A stretch of 64,000 nucleotides of DNA from Atopobiaceae bacterium UBA1367 (GCA_002305995.1 DBRN01000006.1:44889-108888); one strand, 5' to 3'. Positions 1 to 8,065 are shown, counted from the first letter of the stretch. Numbers and translations: made by a program. The notes: generated by a model from the sequence alone, not told the origin.

Positions 1-82
1 TTATTCGATGGTGATAGCATCGAGACGCTTGTGTTCTGAAAGGCTATCCCCACGAGGTCCATTGGGCTGATTGCAAGGTTTT
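1..82 (-). other. Possible C-terminal tail of a gene cut by the IS
   Basis: A minus-strand frame ending in a TAA at 1-3 stays open through this stretch and encodes a plausible tail ending in LDAITIE. Its upstream part would lie inside the insertion sequence, so it may be the 3' remnant of an interrupted gene. I cannot name the family, and the flank on the other side of the element does not clearly continue it. Confidence 0.2.
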
Positions 83-108
83 GGGTTATAGGACAAAACG
101 TGTTGCTG
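83..108. repeat. Left terminal inverted repeat of IS1249-like element
   Basis: This repeat begins GGGTTATAGGACAAAACG and is the exact inverse of 1352-1377. The transposase stop codon follows at 110-112. Confidence 0.9.
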
Positions 109-109
109 G

Positions 110-1175
110 CTAATCCCAATCGCGCCTCCATGGCGTCGACCTGTGGAGCTCCTCCCAGGCGAGCCCGTCGCCCCACTTCTGGGGTCCGAGCCTCGCCCCG
201 TCCCCGTAGCTGGCCAGCCGCATCTCCTTTGCGATGCCCGCGTCGGTCGGCGTGGCCCTGGGGGTCTCGGCCGCCGGAAGCGGGCTCCCGGCGTGCATGC
301 AGCACCACCAGCGGACGGCCTTGACGCGGCGCTCGGGCGACAGGTCCCTGTGCTCCCTCAGCATGGCCCTCAGCTGCGCGTTCAGGCTCTCGACGGCGTT
401 GCTGGCGGCGGGGAGCGGCCCGAGGCGGCCGACCAGGCCGGGGTCCACGCAGGTGAACAGCTGGCCCGACCTGACGAGCGCGGTGAGGGAGTTCCTCGCC
501 TTGACCGGCCCTTCGTGCGTCGAGCACCACTCGGCGTGGGACGCCGCCCACGCGGCCGCCTGCTCGGACGTCGAGACCGTCAGCGGCGCCTTCGCCAGCG
601 CGCAGAGGTCGACGCCCGCCTGGGTCCTGGGCCTCGTCGTCGCGTACCTCTTGACCTGCTCGAACGCGTGGGGCGCGCACCTCTGCACCCGCGTCCCCGG
701 CCAGACCTCCCCCCTGGCCTTCTGGAAGCCGCTGCCGCCGTCGGTGACGACGACGTCGGGAGGGGCGATGCGGGCCATGAGCGCCCTGTGCGCGGCCGAG
801 CTCTCGCTGCGGGCCACGTACCAGCCCAGCACGTACTCCTCGCTCCTGGCCACGGGCACGACGGCCTTCCCCGCGAGGTGGATGTCGTCGACGAAGACGA
901 CGCGGCGGACCTCGCCGGTGACCGGCGGCAGCGGCCACGCGCGCCAGAGCTCCGACGTGCGCCTGCGGAGGGTGCGCCCGCCTCCCGGCATGCCCGCCTG
1001 CCCTACCTTCGAGAGCAGCCACGGGAGGAGCTCCGCGAGAGCCTCTTCGCGGAGTTGTCCGCCCTGTTCACGAAGGTGAGGCCACACTCGAGGCGCCTCC
1101 ACCTCCGCGAGCCCGCAGCAGTCTTCCCGAACCTCCTCGTCGGCCCCCGCAGCTCGGGCGCGCCACCTCCCGCAT
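110..1175 (-). pseudogene. IS1249-family transposase, frameshifted
   Basis: The gene encodes a DDE transposase of the IS256/MULE-like group. The body is readable from about 1035 down to the TAG at 110. It includes VFVDDIHLAGKAV, VVTDGGSGFQKA and ASNAVESLNAQLR, which fit the catalytic core, and it ends in RRDWD. The N-terminal zinc-finger part is split over other frames. From an ATG at 1175 one frame reads MREVARPSCGGR. A second reads GKTAAGSRRWRRLECGLTFV and runs to about 1040. The core frame then resumes at EALAELLPWLLS. At least two indels are therefore needed. One expected zinc cysteine (in WRC) reads as arginine. The protein is almost certainly not made, although the ends could still be moved by a related enzyme. 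Confidence 0.85.
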
Positions 1176-1351
1176 GTTGCCACCCATCGACTGCGCCTGT
1201 CGGACGACGGCAACTCAAAGCACGCAGAATGCCCGGTCTACCTGCAAGCATGTGATCTGGCCGGCAACATGTTTCGTCCATCCTCAAAGTTGGGGCCGGA
1301 CAACTTAAGGTTGCGAAATATGCAGGATGACCTGCGGAAAAGGTGACAAAA

Positions 1352-1377
1352 CAGCAACACGTTTTGTCCTATAACCC
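1352..1377. repeat. Right terminal inverted repeat of IS1249-like element
   Basis: This is the exact 26-bp inverse of the left end at 83-108. It directly abuts the tRNA-Pro-derived repeat region. Confidence 0.9.
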
Positions 1378-1412
1378 CAACCTGTGGCCTACTTCCGGTC
1401 AAGATAAGCAAA

Positions 1413-1440
1413 AAGGTCAGAGGTCTTAGCCCTCTGACCT
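1413..1440 (-). terminator. Rho-independent terminator after the tRNA-Pro remnant
   Basis: Read on the minus strand, AGGTCAGAGG and ACCTCTGACCT pair around a short loop and are followed by TTTTT. The hairpin sits where a terminator sits behind the intact tRNA-Pro at 2656, so it was probably the original tRNA terminator before an element inserted. Confidence 0.75.
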
Positions 1441-1494
1441 GCGATTTCTGGTCGGGACGACTGGATTTGAGCCAGCGGCCTCACGGTCCCGAAA
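1434..1494 (-). repeat. Truncated copy of tRNA-Pro 3' half (att-site remnant)
   Basis: Bases 1449-1494 repeat the 3' half of the tRNA-Pro gene at 2656-2702 with three substitutions, and the match extends on the downstream side to about 1434. The 5' half is missing, so this copy cannot be a functional tRNA. A direct repeat of a tRNA 3' end about 1.2 kb from the intact tRNA, with an integrase fragment between them, is the usual signature of site-specific integration. Confidence 0.85.
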
Positions 1495-1515
1495 CAATGT
1501 ATCTGAGGCAAGAGG

Positions 1516-1683
1516 ATCGACGAGCTCACCGGCGAGATGATCCTCGACTGGCGAGACGAGCTCCTGAACGAGGGCGGGCTCTGCCCAGACTCCGTGGCCA
1601 AGGACCACCGCCTCCTCAAGCAGGCCCTCTCCTACGCGGTCGAGATAGGGGCCCTGCAGAGGAGCCCGTTCATCATCCTTTGA
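1516..1683 (+). pseudogene. Tyrosine integrase fragment (core-binding domain)
   Basis: The 55-codon reading frame contains IDELTGEMILDWRDELL, DSVAKDHRLLKQALSYAV and GALQRSPF, which is the helical core-binding domain of phage/ICE tyrosine recombinases, and then stops at a TGA. The N-terminal arm-binding part and the whole catalytic domain (R-HxxR-Y) are absent. No start codon or ribosome site is evident. It lies next to the tRNA-derived repeat, where such an integrase would sit. I take it as the decayed integrase of the element that used tRNA-Pro. Confidence 0.75.
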
Positions 1684-1769
1684 CAGGGCTGTCATCCTTC
1701 TAGAAGGAACACAAGAATCCTTGGAGAATAGAGCTGGCAAGATGCCCCTGTGGATTTTCCACTAGGGTG

Positions 1770-2170
1770 CTAGAACGCCAGAAATTCTGATGCCGTCACG
1801 ATTCGCGGTGAGCTTATCCCGGATTCGGGCAAATCCTTGTCTCCGCTCAGGATAACGTCTGCTCGCGCAGCCCGCGCAGCCCGCAAAATAGGCCGGTCGT
1901 GCGCGTCTCGCACCGACTCCTCTCCTTCCGCTGCATGGACAGGGGTGCTCACCACCTCCAGAGCGGAGGATGCCTCAACCAGAAACGCATCAACGGCGGC
2001 AAGCCTGTCAGGGAACTTGCGGGCAAATACGCTTCTCATCTCGTCGATGACGTAGTCGCTGATGATGGCGTCGTTGGGCTTGTATACGGCCTTGAGGTAC
2101 GCCCGGGCAGCAACACCTGTTGGGAAGAGGGCTGCCGAAATGAGAAGTTCGTATCGAGAAAGACTCGCAT
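1770..2170 (-). pseudogene. PIN-domain toxin (VapC-like), frameshifted
   Basis: From ATG 2170 the gene reads MRVFLDTN, a typical PIN start with the first metal-binding Asp. It then needs a one-base correction near 2145-2150 to continue as LISAALFPTGVAARAYLKAV and on through SDYVIDEMRSVF. The C-terminal part (RPILRAARAARADVILSGDKDL) carries the later acidic residues of PIN nucleases. The start lies three bases after the antitoxin stop, so the pair was co-translated. With the shift, only a short wrong-frame peptide or an internal restart at 2039 would be made. A sequencing error is the alternative. Confidence 0.8.
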
Positions 2171-2173
2171 TAG

Positions 2174-2440
2174 CTACGCCTCCGCGCGCTGGCCTGCCAC
2201 GAGGGCGTCTACATCGGCCTCGCTCGTGATGCCTGCAGTTGCAGCAGCTCCTGCCATCTGCTGCTGGAACATCTGCATCGCATAGGCTGCAGCGTTTACC
2301 ACGCGCACGACATTGCCCTCCACGATGAAGGTCACTTTGTCGCCTGTCTCCACGCCGAGGACGTCACGTACGTCTTTAGGGATGGTCACCTGCCCCTTGG
2401 ACATGACCTTTGCATTGTCTGCGAAAACTGCCTGTGCCAT
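2174..2440 (-). CDS. AbrB/SpoVT-type antitoxin
   Basis: This 88-residue protein opens with a swapped-hairpin AbrB/MazE DNA-binding domain (AKVMSKGQVTIPKDVRDVLG, about residues 10-50). An Ala/Gln-rich, acidic C-terminal tail of the kind that wraps a PIN toxin follows. The start at 2440 is chosen over the GTG at 2449 because AGGAGAGG lies 8 bases upstream of it. It precedes the broken PIN gene in a two-gene operon. It should bind its own promoter, where two direct 9-bp repeats lie. With the toxin frame broken, the antitoxin may be a solitary survivor. Confidence 0.85.
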   Translation of the reverse strand: MAQAVFADNAKVMSKGQVTIPKDVRDVLGVETGDKVTFIVEGNVVRVVNAAAYAMQMFQQQMAGAAATAGITSEADVDALVAGQRAEA

Positions 2441-2458
2441 AACTCTCACCTCTCCTAT

Positions 2459-2496
2459 AAGTAGGGTAAGTAGGGTTTGCTGGGATTATTATAGCA
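2459..2496 (-). promoter_or_regulatory. Antitoxin promoter and direct-repeat operator
   Basis: On the minus strand a perfect TATAAT (2488-2493) is preceded by TGC, an extended -10. Downstream lie two adjacent copies of ACCCTACTT (plus-strand 2459-2467 and 2468-2476) in the leader, just before the ribosome site. The repeat placement fits autoregulation by the antitoxin. Confidence 0.6.
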
Positions 2497-2616
2497 TGCT
2501 TTCTGCTATTTGGGCTGGTGAACGCTTTAGCCTGGGCGAGTGTATCTGCCTGTCCGCAGGCGGGAGATGCGGCCGCTCGCCGATTGGCATCATCGCCCGG
2601 ATTTGGCGCGCATAGC

Positions 2617-2651
2617 AAAACAGGCCAGAGCGCACATGCCCTGACCTGCGA
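2617..2651 (-). terminator. Terminator of tRNA-Pro
   Basis: Directly behind the tRNA 3' end the minus strand forms CAGGTCAGGGC / GCGCTCTGGCCTG and then TTTT. It is related in sequence to the hairpin at 1413-1440. Confidence 0.6.
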
Positions 2652-2655
2652 TTTC

Positions 2656-2732
2656 TGGTCGGGACGACTGGATTTGAACCAGCGACCTCTCGGTCCCGAA
2701 CCGAGCGCGCTACCAAACTGCGCCACGTCCCG
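2656..2732 (-). tRNA. tRNA-Pro (CGG)
   Basis: The cloverleaf is complete. The acceptor stem CGGGACG pairs with CGTCCCG, CCA is encoded, the anticodon loop is TTCGGGA between CTCGG and CCGAG, and the T loop is GTTCAAATC. It is the intact copy of the repeat pair and the integration target of the remnant island. Confidence 0.95.
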
Positions 2733-2747
2733 TTGCAAGCGATTACT

Positions 2748-3632
2748 TTAGCAGAACTGGACCCCCTCGCCAACCGTCGCCGTGGCGCATGACCACCAAT
2801 TTCTTGTTTCTTGCGCATTGCGGGCGATGCGCGCGGCGGCCTCGTCGGTCTCGCACAGAGCGAACACGCAGCTCCCCGAGCCTGTCAGCCGCGCGGCCAG
2901 GACACCCTCCTGCGCCTCCAGCCACGCGCGCACCTCAGCCGTCACCGGCGCCAGCACGTTTGCCGCGGGCTCGAGGTTGTTGTAGAGGCGTGCCGCAACC
3001 GCAGACGCATCGCCAGCACGCAGCGCCGCGCACATGCCCTCAGGGCTTTTTGGGTCGGTCGGATGCACGTCAAACTCCCGATACGCCTCAACCGTCGACA
3101 CGCCCACGTCGGGGCGAACCAGCACCACGGGCACGCCCGCCAGGAAGGGGAACCGTTCCTCGAGCACATCGCCCGCACCCGCCAGGTACGCCGGTGCCAT
3201 CGTGAGGAAGAACGGCACGTCGGCGCCGATGGAGCGCGCCACGGCACCCACGCGCCCATCCGTCGCGTCAACGCCCCACAGGCGACACAGCCCCAGCAGC
3301 ACCGACGCCGCATCAGATGACGCCCCACCCAGGCCGCTCTGCGCAGGCACGCGCTTGTCTATGCGAATCGCATAGCGCTCCGTGCGCCCAAAGGCCTCGC
3401 AGAGCGCCCGCGCGGCACGAAAGGCGGTGTTCTTCTCCTGGGGAACGCCGCAATCGACACTCATGTGAAGGGAGGGGGCGTCCGCACGCTCGATGCGCAC
3501 GCGATCCGCCAGATCGACGCCGATCATGACGGAATCGGCCCTGTGGTACCCACGCTCGTCACGACCGGGGTGGATGCCCAGGTGCAGGTTGAGCTTTGCG
3601 GGAGCGAGCAGGGTCATCGCGTCAGGTGCCAT
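2748..3632 (-). CDS. ispE: 4-diphosphocytidyl-2-C-methyl-D-erythritol kinase
   Basis: This GHMP kinase phosphorylates CDP-methylerythritol in the MEP pathway to isoprenoids. It shows the substrate-side AKLNLHLGI near the N terminus, the ATP loop VPAQSGLGGASSDAASVL and the late LTGSGSCVFAL glycine motif. The length (294 residues) is normal. I place the start at MAPDAMTLL (3632), 22 bases after veg. A longer frame from 3704 would overlap veg, and the family begins near here; the ATG at 3617 is also possible. The last about 15 residues are unusual. The veg-ispE order is also found in Bacillus. Confidence 0.93.
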   Translation of the reverse strand: MAPDAMTLLAPAKLNLHLGIHPGRDERGYHRADSVMIGVDLADRVRIERADAPSLHMSVDCGVPQEKNTAFRAARALCEAFGRTERYAIRIDKRVPAQSGLGGASSDAASVLLGLCRLWGVDATDGRVGAVARSIGADVPFFLTMAPAYLAGAGDVLEERFPFLAGVPVVLVRPDVGVSTVEAYREFDVHPTDPKSPEGMCAALRAGDASAVAARLYNNLEPAANVLAPVTAEVRAWLEAQEGVLAARLTGSGSCVFALCETDEAAARIARNAQETRNWWSCATATVGEGVQFC

Positions 3633-3654
3633 GGGATGCGGAGGCGACGCCCGC

Positions 3655-3945
3655 CTACACCCCAACAGTGAAGTCGAGCAGGCGCTTGCCCGTGTCGGTG
3701 TCATAGATCTCGACCGTGCCCGTCAGGACATCAACATATTGATAGGACTGCCGGGCCTTGCGACCACGACGCTCCTCGACCTCGACCACAAAGAGCTGGG
3801 GGTGAACGGCCATCAGCACGCCCGTGCGCTCGACGATGCGCGAGCGACCCATGTTGGCGCGCACCTTGAGACGCGTGCCCGCAAGCGTGCCAAGCTCCTC
3901 GCGAATGGTGTCAACCCTGTTGACGGGCGGAATCTCGGTTTCCAT
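3655..3945 (-). CDS. veg: Veg family protein
   Basis: This 96-residue all-beta protein has the Veg family core (GTRLKVRANMGRSRIVERTG, then VVEVEERRGRKARQSYQYVDVLTGTVEI). In B. subtilis, Veg affects biofilm matrix genes and spore outgrowth. Its role in actinobacteria is not defined. AGGAGGT sits six bases before ATG 3945. It is immediately upstream of ispE on the same strand, a conserved neighbourhood. Confidence 0.88.
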   Translation of the reverse strand: METEIPPVNRVDTIREELGTLAGTRLKVRANMGRSRIVERTGVLMAVHPQLFVVEVEERRGRKARQSYQYVDVLTGTVEIYDTDTGKRLLDFTVGV

Positions 3946-4089
3946 CTGACCTCCTGCCAGGGAGCGAGACAGACACAGACGCCCCCCAGATTGTATATGC
4001 AGCTTTTTATACTACTACGCACTGTGTGCGTTCACGAAAGGTAGACAGAAGCGCCGGCTGGCACCTCCCGAGACCACCCACGCCGCGCC

Positions 4090-4824
4090 CTAGGCTTGGG
4101 GGCAGAGGCTCAGGGCATCCCTGTCGGCAACCACCACGCAGTTCGTGTGCAGCTGGAGGATGGACGCCGTGCAGCGTGGCGTCACGGGACCAAAGATCAT
4201 GTCGTGGACGGCCTGGGCCTTGTCCTCGCCCGAGGCAGCCAGCAGGATCATGCGCGCATTCATGATGGCCTGCACGCCCATGGAGTACGCCCGGCGCGGC
4301 ACGTCGTCGATGCTGCCAAACAGGCGGCTGTTCGCCTCGATCGTGCTCTGCGAGAGGTCGACGCAGTGGGTGCCCTTGGAAAAGACCTCGCCCGGCTCGT
4401 TGAAGCCGATGTGACCGTTGCGGCCGATGCCCAGCAGCTGCAGGTCGAGATGGCCGACAGCCTGCAGCAGCGCGTCGTAGCGAGCGCACTCGGCCTCGCG
4501 GTCGAGGTTGGCGCCGTCGGGCACGAAGGTGTTCTCCCGCCTGATGTTGATGTGGTCGAAGAAGTTGGTGTCCATGAAATGACGATAGCTGTGAGGGTCG
4601 CTGGGGAGCAGGCCGTAATACTCGTCGAGGTTGTAGGTGCAAACCTCGGAGAAGTCCACGTCCCCCTTCTCGTACCATCGTACGAGCTGTTGGTACGCAC
4701 CGATGGGCGTCGATCCGGTGGCGAGGCCCAAGCTGCTCTTTGGCTTGAGGATGACCTGCGCAGAGATGATGTTGGCGACCTTGCGGCTCATGTCGTTGTA
4801 GTCAGTCGTGCGGATAAGTCTCAT
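4090..4824 (-). CDS. nagB: Glucosamine-6-phosphate deaminase
   Basis: The enzyme converts glucosamine-6-phosphate to fructose-6-phosphate and ammonia in amino-sugar catabolism. The phosphate loop GLATGSTP (about 33-40), NLDEYYGL with the catalytic Asp67, and the ring-opening region GIGRNGHIGFNEPG are all intact. At 244 residues it matches the short Gram-positive form without the allosteric C-terminal extension of the E. coli enzyme. AAGGGGA precedes ATG 4824. No nagA is adjacent. Confidence 0.95.
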   Translation of the reverse strand: MRLIRTTDYNDMSRKVANIISAQVILKPKSSLGLATGSTPIGAYQQLVRWYEKGDVDFSEVCTYNLDEYYGLLPSDPHSYRHFMDTNFFDHINIRRENTFVPDGANLDREAECARYDALLQAVGHLDLQLLGIGRNGHIGFNEPGEVFSKGTHCVDLSQSTIEANSRLFGSIDDVPRRAYSMGVQAIMNARMILLAASGEDKAQAVHDMIFGPVTPRCTASILQLHTNCVVVADRDALSLCPQA

Positions 4825-4856
4825 GGTTCCCCTTCCCGAAAGTGTGGATACAAACC

Positions 4857-5501
4857 CTACCCCAACCTCGCCACCAAGTCGTCCAGGGCGCGACGACGGT
4901 GCGAGATCGCGTTCTTCTCCTGTGGCCCGAGCTCTGCCATGCGCGTGCCCGGGATGTCGGCCAGATCGAACAGCGGATCGTAGCCAAAGCCGTTGGTGCC
5001 ACGGCGGTCGCGGGCGATCGCGCCCTCGCAGCCTCCGTTGCCGACGAGGACCTCCTCGCCGTCCTCGTCCCGCGAGACCAGCACCACCGTGGAGTGAAAG
5101 CGGGCCGTACGCTCGGCGTCGGGCACGTGCGCCATGTCATCGAGCAACTTGTCGTTGTTCGCGTCGTCGTTGCCGTGCTCTCCCGCCCAGCGTGCGGACC
5201 GTATGCCCGGATCGCCACCGAGGGCATCGACGCACAGGCCCGAGTCGTCGGCCACCGCCATCGCGAGGCCCGTCTCGTCGAGCGCCGCCTGTGCCTTGAT
5301 CAGGGCGTTGTCGTAAAAGGTCTCGCCGCTCTCGTCGGGGTCGGCGAAGTCGCCCAGCTCGGCGAGCGCCACGAAGCGCACGCCCCCCATCGCCGGCGAG
5401 GCGCCGAGGATCGCCTCGATCTCGGCAAGCTTGTGCGCGTTGCCCGTTGCCACGACGACAGTCCTGGCAGGGTCGAGCGTGCTGATGTCGATGCGTGCCA
5501 C
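4857..5501 (-). CDS. rdgB: XTP/dITP pyrophosphatase (HAM1/RdgB)
   Basis: This house-cleaning enzyme hydrolyses non-canonical purine triphosphates such as ITP and XTP. It has the N-terminal VVVATGNAHKLAEIEAIL, the acidic DDSGLCVDALGG and the C-terminal NAISHRRRALDDL. The start is a GTG at 5501 with AGGAG seven bases upstream. It follows rph by about 60 bases on the same strand, a common pairing. Confidence 0.95.
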   Translation of the reverse strand: MARIDISTLDPARTVVVATGNAHKLAEIEAILGASPAMGGVRFVALAELGDFADPDESGETFYDNALIKAQAALDETGLAMAVADDSGLCVDALGGDPGIRSARWAGEHGNDDANNDKLLDDMAHVPDAERTARFHSTVVLVSRDEDGEEVLVGNGGCEGAIARDRRGTNGFGYDPLFDLADIPGTRMAELGPQEKNAISHRRRALDDLVARLG

Positions 5502-5561
5502 AGGGGCGCTCCTTCCGTTTCCTGAGCCGCAGGCAGGCCTGCCTGGCGGTGCGCTCGGCTC

Positions 5562-6299
5562 CTATCGTGGGACGAAGCCCGTGACCTCGCCCTGCAGGCG
5601 CACCAGCTCGGCGATGCCCGCCTGCCCGAGGTCGAGCAGGGCGTCGAGCTGCGTGCGGTCGAACGACGCGCGCTCGCCGGTGCCCTGGACCTCGATGATG
5701 CGCCCGTCGGCCGTCCCCACCAGATTCATGTCGACCTGTGCGCGGCTGTCTTCGGGATAGTCGAGGTCGAGCAGCAGCTCGCCGCCGACCTCGCCCATCG
5801 AGACCGCGGCCACCTGGCCCACGAGGGGCATGCGATGGATCCGGTCGGCCTCGACCCACGCCTTGAGCGCCTGATGCAGGGCCACCCAGGCGCCCGTGAC
5901 CGACGCCGTGCGCGTGCCACCGTCCGCCTGTATCACATCGCAGTCGCAGGTGACCGTCAGCTCGCCGAGCGCGCGCAGGTCGACGACCGTGCGCAGGCTC
6001 CTGCCGATGAGGCGCTCGATCTCCATAGAGCGCCCCCTGCGGCCACGCTGCTCGCGCGGGGTGCGACGCCCGGTCGATGCGGGCAGCATGGCATACTCCG
6101 CCGTGACCCAGCCGGCGCGTTGGCCACGACGCCAGACGGGCACGCCCTCCTCGATGGTCGCAGCGCACAGGACGCGCGTGTCGCCGAACTCGGCCATGCA
6201 GGAGCCGGTGGCGTTCCTCATGACCCCCGGCGTCAGCGTCACGGGCCGCATCTGGTCGTGCGAGCGCCCGAAGGAGCGCTCCCGCTGGTTGTCTCCCAT
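5562..6299 (-). CDS. rph: Ribonuclease PH
   Basis: This phosphate-dependent 3' exonuclease trims tRNA precursors. The 245-residue protein carries the family blocks ATIEEGVPVW, MLPASTGRRTPREQRG, DCDVIQADGGTRTASVTGA and VDMNLVGTADGRIIEVQGTGE. It lies in the murE-rph-rdgB order, 16 bases after murE. Confidence 0.96.
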   Translation of the reverse strand: MGDNQRERSFGRSHDQMRPVTLTPGVMRNATGSCMAEFGDTRVLCAATIEEGVPVWRRGQRAGWVTAEYAMLPASTGRRTPREQRGRRGRSMEIERLIGRSLRTVVDLRALGELTVTCDCDVIQADGGTRTASVTGAWVALHQALKAWVEADRIHRMPLVGQVAAVSMGEVGGELLLDLDYPEDSRAQVDMNLVGTADGRIIEVQGTGERASFDRTQLDALLDLGQAGIAELVRLQGEVTGFVPR

Positions 6300-6315
6300 C
6301 CCCTAGGACCCCCTC

Positions 6316-7908
6316 TCAGGACATGACGTCCGGAGTCGCCGCCGCGCGTCGGGAAAGCAGGCGGGCAACCTCGCGCTCGAAGATCGCCCCGTCGGTCTCG
6401 CAGGGAACGAAGGCGTCGCCCTCGTGCTGGCGCGTCTCGTCGCCCTTGGCCAAGAGGCAGACCACCGCACCCTCCGGCGCGTCGAAGGCAACCTCCACCG
6501 CCCGTGCGATGGCATCCGGACGATCGCAGATGACCTCGTGGGCCTGGCCCTCGGGCGTGTTGGCAGCCATCTCGGCGCAGATGTCCTCCACGCGCTCGTG
6601 TGCCGGGTCCTCCTCGGTGTAGATGATGAGATCGGCCCACCTGGAGGCCTCCTCGGGCAGCTCGTGGCGGCGCTCATGGGCCTTGTCCCCCGGCGCGCCG
6701 AACAGGGCGATGACCTGCCTGCCCGCGAACTCCTTGCTCAGCGACGAGAAGAAGCGCTGGTACGAAAGCTTGTTGTGCGCGTAGTCCACGATGGCGCACA
6801 CGCGTGGATCGGCCGTCTCGATCAGCTCCATGCGACCGGGCACGCGCACGCGCGCCAGCCCCTCGCGCACGAGCTCGTCGCTCACGCCAAGCACCTCGCA
6901 CATGGCAAGGGCGGCCAGCGCGTTATCGACGTTGAAGAGGCCCGGCATGGACACGCGCATCTCGCGGGCGCCCCGACCGCTGTGGGCCACGAAAGCGATG
7001 CCACCGCGCTCGGAGCGGACGCCGTCCGCCCAGACGTCTGCGCCGGAGGTCTCGCCTGCCGCCGAGAAGGTCACCGTGCGCTCGCAGCGCTGGGCGCGGG
7101 CGATCACCTCGTCCGCATGGTCCATGTCGAGGTTGACCACCGCCACGCGAGCCTGGTCGAAGATGCGCAGCTTGCTCTCGAAGTAGTCCTCGAAGTCCCG
7201 ATGCTCGATCGGTGAGATGTGGTCGCGCCCGATGTTGAGAAAGCAGGCCACGTCGATGCCCAGGTCGACCACGCGGTCGTACTTGAGCGCCTGGCTCGAG
7301 ACCTCCATCACCATGCAGGGCAGGCCGGAGTCGCGCGTGTGCGCCAGGTGACGCCACAGGTCGGGCGCCTCCGGCGTGGTGTTGACGCTCTCGAAGCCCT
7401 CGACGCCGTCGTAGGTGTCGATCGATCCCATGATGCCGGTGCCAGAGCCCTCTCTCCCGCCATCGAGGATGCCACGCAGCATGTAGGCGACGGTGGACTT
7501 GCCCTTGGTCCCGGTGATGCCCAGGACGTTGATGGCCCGATCCGGATGGCCCCATGCCGCCGACGAGAGGTGGGCCATCGCAAGGCGCAGGTTGCCGGTG
7601 ACGAGCGCCGGCGTGCCCGGGCACGCCTCGGCGAGCGCGGGAGCCAGGCCCTCGTCACACAGGTAGGCGACGGCGCCACGCTCGACCGCCGAGACGAGGT
7701 AGGCCGGCTTGAACGCCGCTCCCTTGCAGACGAAGACGTGGCCCGCGGCGACCACGCGCGAGTCGCAGTCAGCCCCCGTGACCGCTGTGGACAACGCATC
7801 GGCCGCGTTGTCAGCCCGAAGGAGCAGGCCCTCCTCCCCGAGCGTCTCGATCAGGGACAGAAGCGTGGTGTGTGCGGAACCCATGCCCGCAGATGCTGTG
7901 GTATCCAT
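6316..7908 (-). CDS. murE: UDP-MurNAc-tripeptide synthetase (MurE-like)
   Basis: This Mur ligase adds the third residue to the cell-wall stem peptide. Seen are the N-terminal UDP-binding part (DSRVVAAGHVFVCKG), the ATP loop GITGTKGKST (about 130), EVSSQALKYDRV, YAHNK and GAPGDK. Length (530) is normal. At the place of the DNPR box that marks diaminopimelate enzymes it reads TEEDPAHERVED, so the third amino acid cannot be read off with confidence; L-Lys or L-Orn is possible. The gene seems leaderless, with TATACT eight bases before its ATG. It is divergent from tRNA-Val. Confidence 0.9.
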   Translation of the reverse strand: MDTTASAGMGSAHTTLLSLIETLGEEGLLLRADNAADALSTAVTGADCDSRVVAAGHVFVCKGAAFKPAYLVSAVERGAVAYLCDEGLAPALAEACPGTPALVTGNLRLAMAHLSSAAWGHPDRAINVLGITGTKGKSTVAYMLRGILDGGREGSGTGIMGSIDTYDGVEGFESVNTTPEAPDLWRHLAHTRDSGLPCMVMEVSSQALKYDRVVDLGIDVACFLNIGRDHISPIEHRDFEDYFESKLRIFDQARVAVVNLDMDHADEVIARAQRCERTVTFSAAGETSGADVWADGVRSERGGIAFVAHSGRGAREMRVSMPGLFNVDNALAALAMCEVLGVSDELVREGLARVRVPGRMELIETADPRVCAIVDYAHNKLSYQRFFSSLSKEFAGRQVIALFGAPGDKAHERRHELPEEASRWADLIIYTEEDPAHERVEDICAEMAANTPEGQAHEVICDRPDAIARAVEVAFDAPEGAVVCLLAKGDETRQHEGDAFVPCETDGAIFEREVARLLSRRAAATPDVMS

Positions 7909-7916
7909 GCGTCACA

Positions 7917-7922
7917 GTATAG
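7917..7922 (-). promoter_or_regulatory. -10 box of murE (leaderless start)
   Basis: TATACT on the minus strand ends eight bases before the murE ATG, and no Shine-Dalgarno sequence is present. Transcription should therefore begin at or next to the start codon, a pattern frequent in actinobacteria. Confidence 0.55.
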
Positions 7923-7989
7923 GCAATGCCCTAGCCCCCGCAGGGCCTGGGGTCACGAGCCACATAGCTGTGATAGAATTTCCAGTCAC

Positions 7990-8065
7990 GGGCGATTGGC
8001 GCAGCTGGTAGCGCAGATCCCTTACAAGGATACGGTCGGCGGTTCGAGTCCGTCATCGCCCACCA
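7990..8065 (+). tRNA. tRNA-Val (TAC)
   Basis: The acceptor GGGCGAT pairs with ATCGCCC, CCA is encoded, the anticodon loop is CTTACAA (TAC) and the T loop is GTTCGAGTC. A -10-like TAGAAT lies at 7974-7979, about ten bases upstream. Confidence 0.95.

Larger units (their letters stand above)
83..1377 (-). mobile_element. IS1249-like insertion sequence (IS256 group), defective
   Basis: The element is bounded by perfect 26-bp inverted repeats at 83-108 and 1352-1377 and holds one transposase gene in decayed form. Length (about 1.3 kb), the terminal repeats and the transposase type fit IS1249-like elements common in Coriobacteriia. I see no clear target-site duplication next to the repeats. The 8 bases outside the left end do not match those outside the right end, so the copy is old or one flank has rearranged. 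Confidence 0.85.

Noticed and set aside
1449..1494. A second tRNA-Pro gene
   Set aside because: Only the 3' half is present and the D arm and 5' acceptor strand are missing, so it cannot fold as a tRNA.
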